Assembly: GCA_027083715.1 (NCBI GenBank)
Contig: JALWNR010000175.1
Span: 1 to 6,328 of the forward strand
Direction: 5' to 3'
From: Bacteroidales bacterium
GTDB taxonomy: Bacteria; Bacteroidota; Bacteroidia; Bacteroidales; NBLH01
Length of the DNA: 6,328 nt
Shown: in pieces, positions 5,163-6,328 of the stretch
How positions within the stretch are numbered: the stretch's first letter is position 1
Layout: each line of letters starts with the position of its first letter
Made by a program: the position numbers and the translations under genes
The notes under the pieces: generated by a model
What the model was told of the DNA's origin: nothing
What the model saw: the letters and a program-made list of their open reading frames with translations, nothing else
Database searches by the model: none

Positions 5163-5970
5163 TGTCTAATTTTAAATGCGTTACCGAATTATCAAAATAA
5201 TTGGCAATATCAATACTATTTGTTTTTTTATTGAACTCAATATCTGCCATTCCGTGCTTGTTCGTCAGAATTTCTGTAAACTTTTCTCCATCGTATTTTA
5301 ATAAAAGGCTGCTTTTCCAGTCGGCAGACCAGCTTGTTACAAAAATATGACCTTTTTTATCCATAGTGAGACCGTCTAAATGCGGATAACTTGTATTAAC
5401 AATTGTTGAAACCTTACCGGTTTTTAAATCATATTGATAAATACTGCAAGAATCTACTGTATTGCAAATGAGCATTCGATTATTCTTTTTGTCAAAATAG
5501 AGTCCGTTCGGAGTATTTATCGTTGTGTCTATTATGCTAAAATTACGCGTATCAATATCTATTCTGTATATTTTATTTTCTATCCTGTCTGTAACGTACA
5601 GCTTCCCTTTATTATCAAATTCTATATCGTTGAGTTGTTTTGTATCAGGAATGCTCAATGAAAAAACAAGTTTTCCGGTTTCTTTCTCAAACCCGCGAAC
5701 AACATCATCCCCTGATTTTTTATTTTCGGCACTGTATAAAACACCTTTGTGCAGCTTAACTCCTAAAAAAGAAACATATCCTGAAATAAAATCGTGTATA
5801 TTTTCTTCCTTATCAATTTTTAAGATTTCTCCTGAACCAACATTGGTAACAAAATAGCTATTTGTTTTTTTATCAAAAGTAATACTTTCAGGTTTATCAA
5901 ATTTTTGAGATTTTACAATTTGCGGAAACAATAAAACCTGTAAAACAATCAGTACAATAAAATTTTTCAT
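5155..5970 (-). CDS. Secreted SMP-30/gluconolactonase-like beta-propeller
   Basis: A protein of 271 residues with a signal peptide (MKNFIVLIVLQVLLFPQIVKS, cleaved near Q22) and a probable six-bladed propeller of the SMP-30/gluconolactonase/LRE or NHL-like fold. Repeating strand units follow the pattern hydrophobic-x-FD-x-K-x-G-x-[IL][YF]VT (for example 113-127 and 197-213). SMP-30 metal ligands appear to be kept: Glu28 in PESI, Asn155 in TPNGLYFD and Asp199 in HLDGLTMD, which match the Glu, Asn and Asp ligands of the family. A lactonase or sugar-acid hydrolase role in the periplasm is possible, but many such proteins have no known substrate. It ends 8 bases inside the YheT-like gene and is probably cotranscribed with it. 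The ATG at 5968-5970 gives the signal peptide directly, and a -7 box lies 25 bases upstream. Confidence 0.82.
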   Translation of the reverse strand: MKNFIVLIVLQVLLFPQIVKSQKFDKPESITFDKKTNSYFVTNVGSGEILKIDKEENIHDFISGYVSFLGVKLHKGVLYSAENKKSGDDVVRGFEKETGKLVFSLSIPDTKQLNDIEFDNKGKLYVTDRIENKIYRIDIDTRNFSIIDTTINTPNGLYFDKKNNRMLICNTVDSCSIYQYDLKTGKVSTIVNTSYPHLDGLTMDKKGHIFVTSWSADWKSSLLLKYDGEKFTEILTNKHGMADIEFNKKTNSIDIANYFDNSVTHLKLDND

Positions 5971-5995
5971 AGTTTAAGTTTTAAGGAGTGTCTGT

Positions 5996-6003
5996 CAAAT
6001 CTA
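5996..6003 (-). promoter_or_regulatory. -7 box for propeller-hydrolase pair
   Basis: On the minus strand TAGATTTG matches TAnnTTTG, 25 bases before the ATG at 5970. No TTG is found at the standard upstream spacing; the space holds two AACAATAA repeats instead. Initiation may depend on an activator, or the match may be chance. Confidence 0.4.
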
Positions 6004-6026
6004 TTATTGTTCAACCAATTATTGTT
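6004..6026 (-). repeat. Direct repeat AACAATAA x2, possible operator
   Basis: The octamer AACAATAA occurs twice on the minus strand (6026-6019 and 6011-6004), separated by 7 bases, a 15-base period. The downstream copy abuts the -7 box at 5996-6003. The rest of the gap from 5971 to 6114 is AT-rich, with no further gene or clear terminator. A regulator site is possible, but the composition makes chance repeats easy. Confidence 0.3.
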
Positions 6027-6114
6027 TTTTTCAGATAACTCCGTTAAAAATTTTATGCTTTACTATCCAAAAAATTAATTTTAAGTTTTTACACACAATA
6101 AACTTGAGATAGCA

Positions 6115-6328
6115 TTAGGCAATTTTGTTTAAAGCTCCAAAAATAGCCATAGCATACAAAAAAAACCGGATATATCGAGTTAATCCGTACATTAAAAAGG
6201 GTTTAAAAGGATATTTAACAATTCCGGCTACAGTACTAATCATAGCAAAAGGCAATGGAAAAAGAGCAGCCATAATTATCACTATTCCTCCCCATTTTTT
6301 AATTAACTCAAAATTTTTTTCATATTTT
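6115..6328 (-). CDS. VTT/YqaA-like membrane protein, C-terminal fragment
   Basis: An open frame enters at the right edge (first whole codon 6327-6325) and runs 70 codons to a TAA at 6117-6115. No start is visible, so only the C-terminal part is present. The fragment reads KKWGGIVIIMAALFPLPF near residues 10-27, then a small-residue turn with AG at 34-35, then Arg51 and Arg54 ahead of a final hydrophobic helix (RFFLYAMAIFGAL). The order of Trp-Gly-Gly, hydrophobic helix with Pro-x-Pro, Ala-Gly, Phe-rich segment and Arg-x2-Arg-Phe is what I expect of VTT/SNARE-associated (DedA superfamily, YqaA-like) inner-membrane proteins. It lies 144 bases upstream of the propeller gene on the same strand, with no clear terminator between, so cotranscription is possible but unproven. 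Confidence 0.65.
   Translation of the reverse strand, partial: KYEKNFELIKKWGGIVIIMAALFPLPFAMISTVAGIVKYPFKPFLMYGLTRYIRFFLYAMAIFGALNKIA

Noticed and set aside
4968..5234. Plus-strand open frame of 88 codons
   Set aside because: Antisense across the end of the propeller gene and start of the hydrolase gene, with no recognisable domain; both minus-strand genes are well supported.
5434..5857. Two overlapping plus-strand open frames inside the propeller gene
   Set aside because: Both are antisense to a gene with a signal peptide and SMP-30 motifs, and neither shows a domain or start context of its own.
6056..6114. Weak inverted repeat AAGTTT/AAACTT (minus strand) as a terminator after the VTT-like gene
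   Set aside because: The stem is only six A/T-rich pairs with no GC core, so I cannot support it as a terminator.

Overview
The window looks like chromosomal DNA from a member of the Bacteroidota. It is strongly AT-rich, has A-rich leaders without Shine-Dalgarno sequences, and carries -7 boxes of the TAnnTTTG type. It also has a FISUMP-domain secreted protein and an alanine dehydrogenase of the form with an N-terminal extension. The species cannot be named from the sequence. There are eight protein genes, two of them cut by the window edges. I see no RNA genes, insertion sequences or CRISPR arrays.

Left part (1-1200): the 3' portion of an alanine dehydrogenase gene reads rightwards. It ends in a hairpin that can also terminate the converging operon.

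Centre-left (1222-3437): a four-gene leftward operon encodes, in order of transcription, an ECF sigma factor, a membrane-bound zinc-finger anti-sigma factor, a membrane-anchored Spy/CpxP/CnrX-like protein and a secreted Spy-like protein with a Met-rich repeat. The layout suggests an envelope or metal stress circuit in the style of CnrYXH. A periplasmic sensor would control how tightly the anti-sigma factor holds the sigma factor. The same two-part motif, CGCAAGTT-N12-TGTGTC(A/T)TA, lies just upstream of both the sigma gene and the anti-sigma gene, with identical spacing and an unconserved spacer. It has the architecture of an ECF promoter and is the best candidate for an autoregulatory site. 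It is the most interesting signal in the window.

Centre (3430-4206): a divergent gene encodes a secreted FISUMP-domain protein of unknown function. It ends in a strong bidirectional hairpin shared with the next leftward gene, whose last codons lie inside the hairpin.

Right part (4185-6328): three leftward genes encode a truncated VTT/YqaA-like membrane protein, a secreted SMP-30/gluconolactonase-like beta-propeller and a YheT-family alpha/beta hydrolase. The last two overlap by 8 bases and are probably translationally coupled. The 144-base gap before the propeller gene holds a -7 box and a directly repeated octamer.
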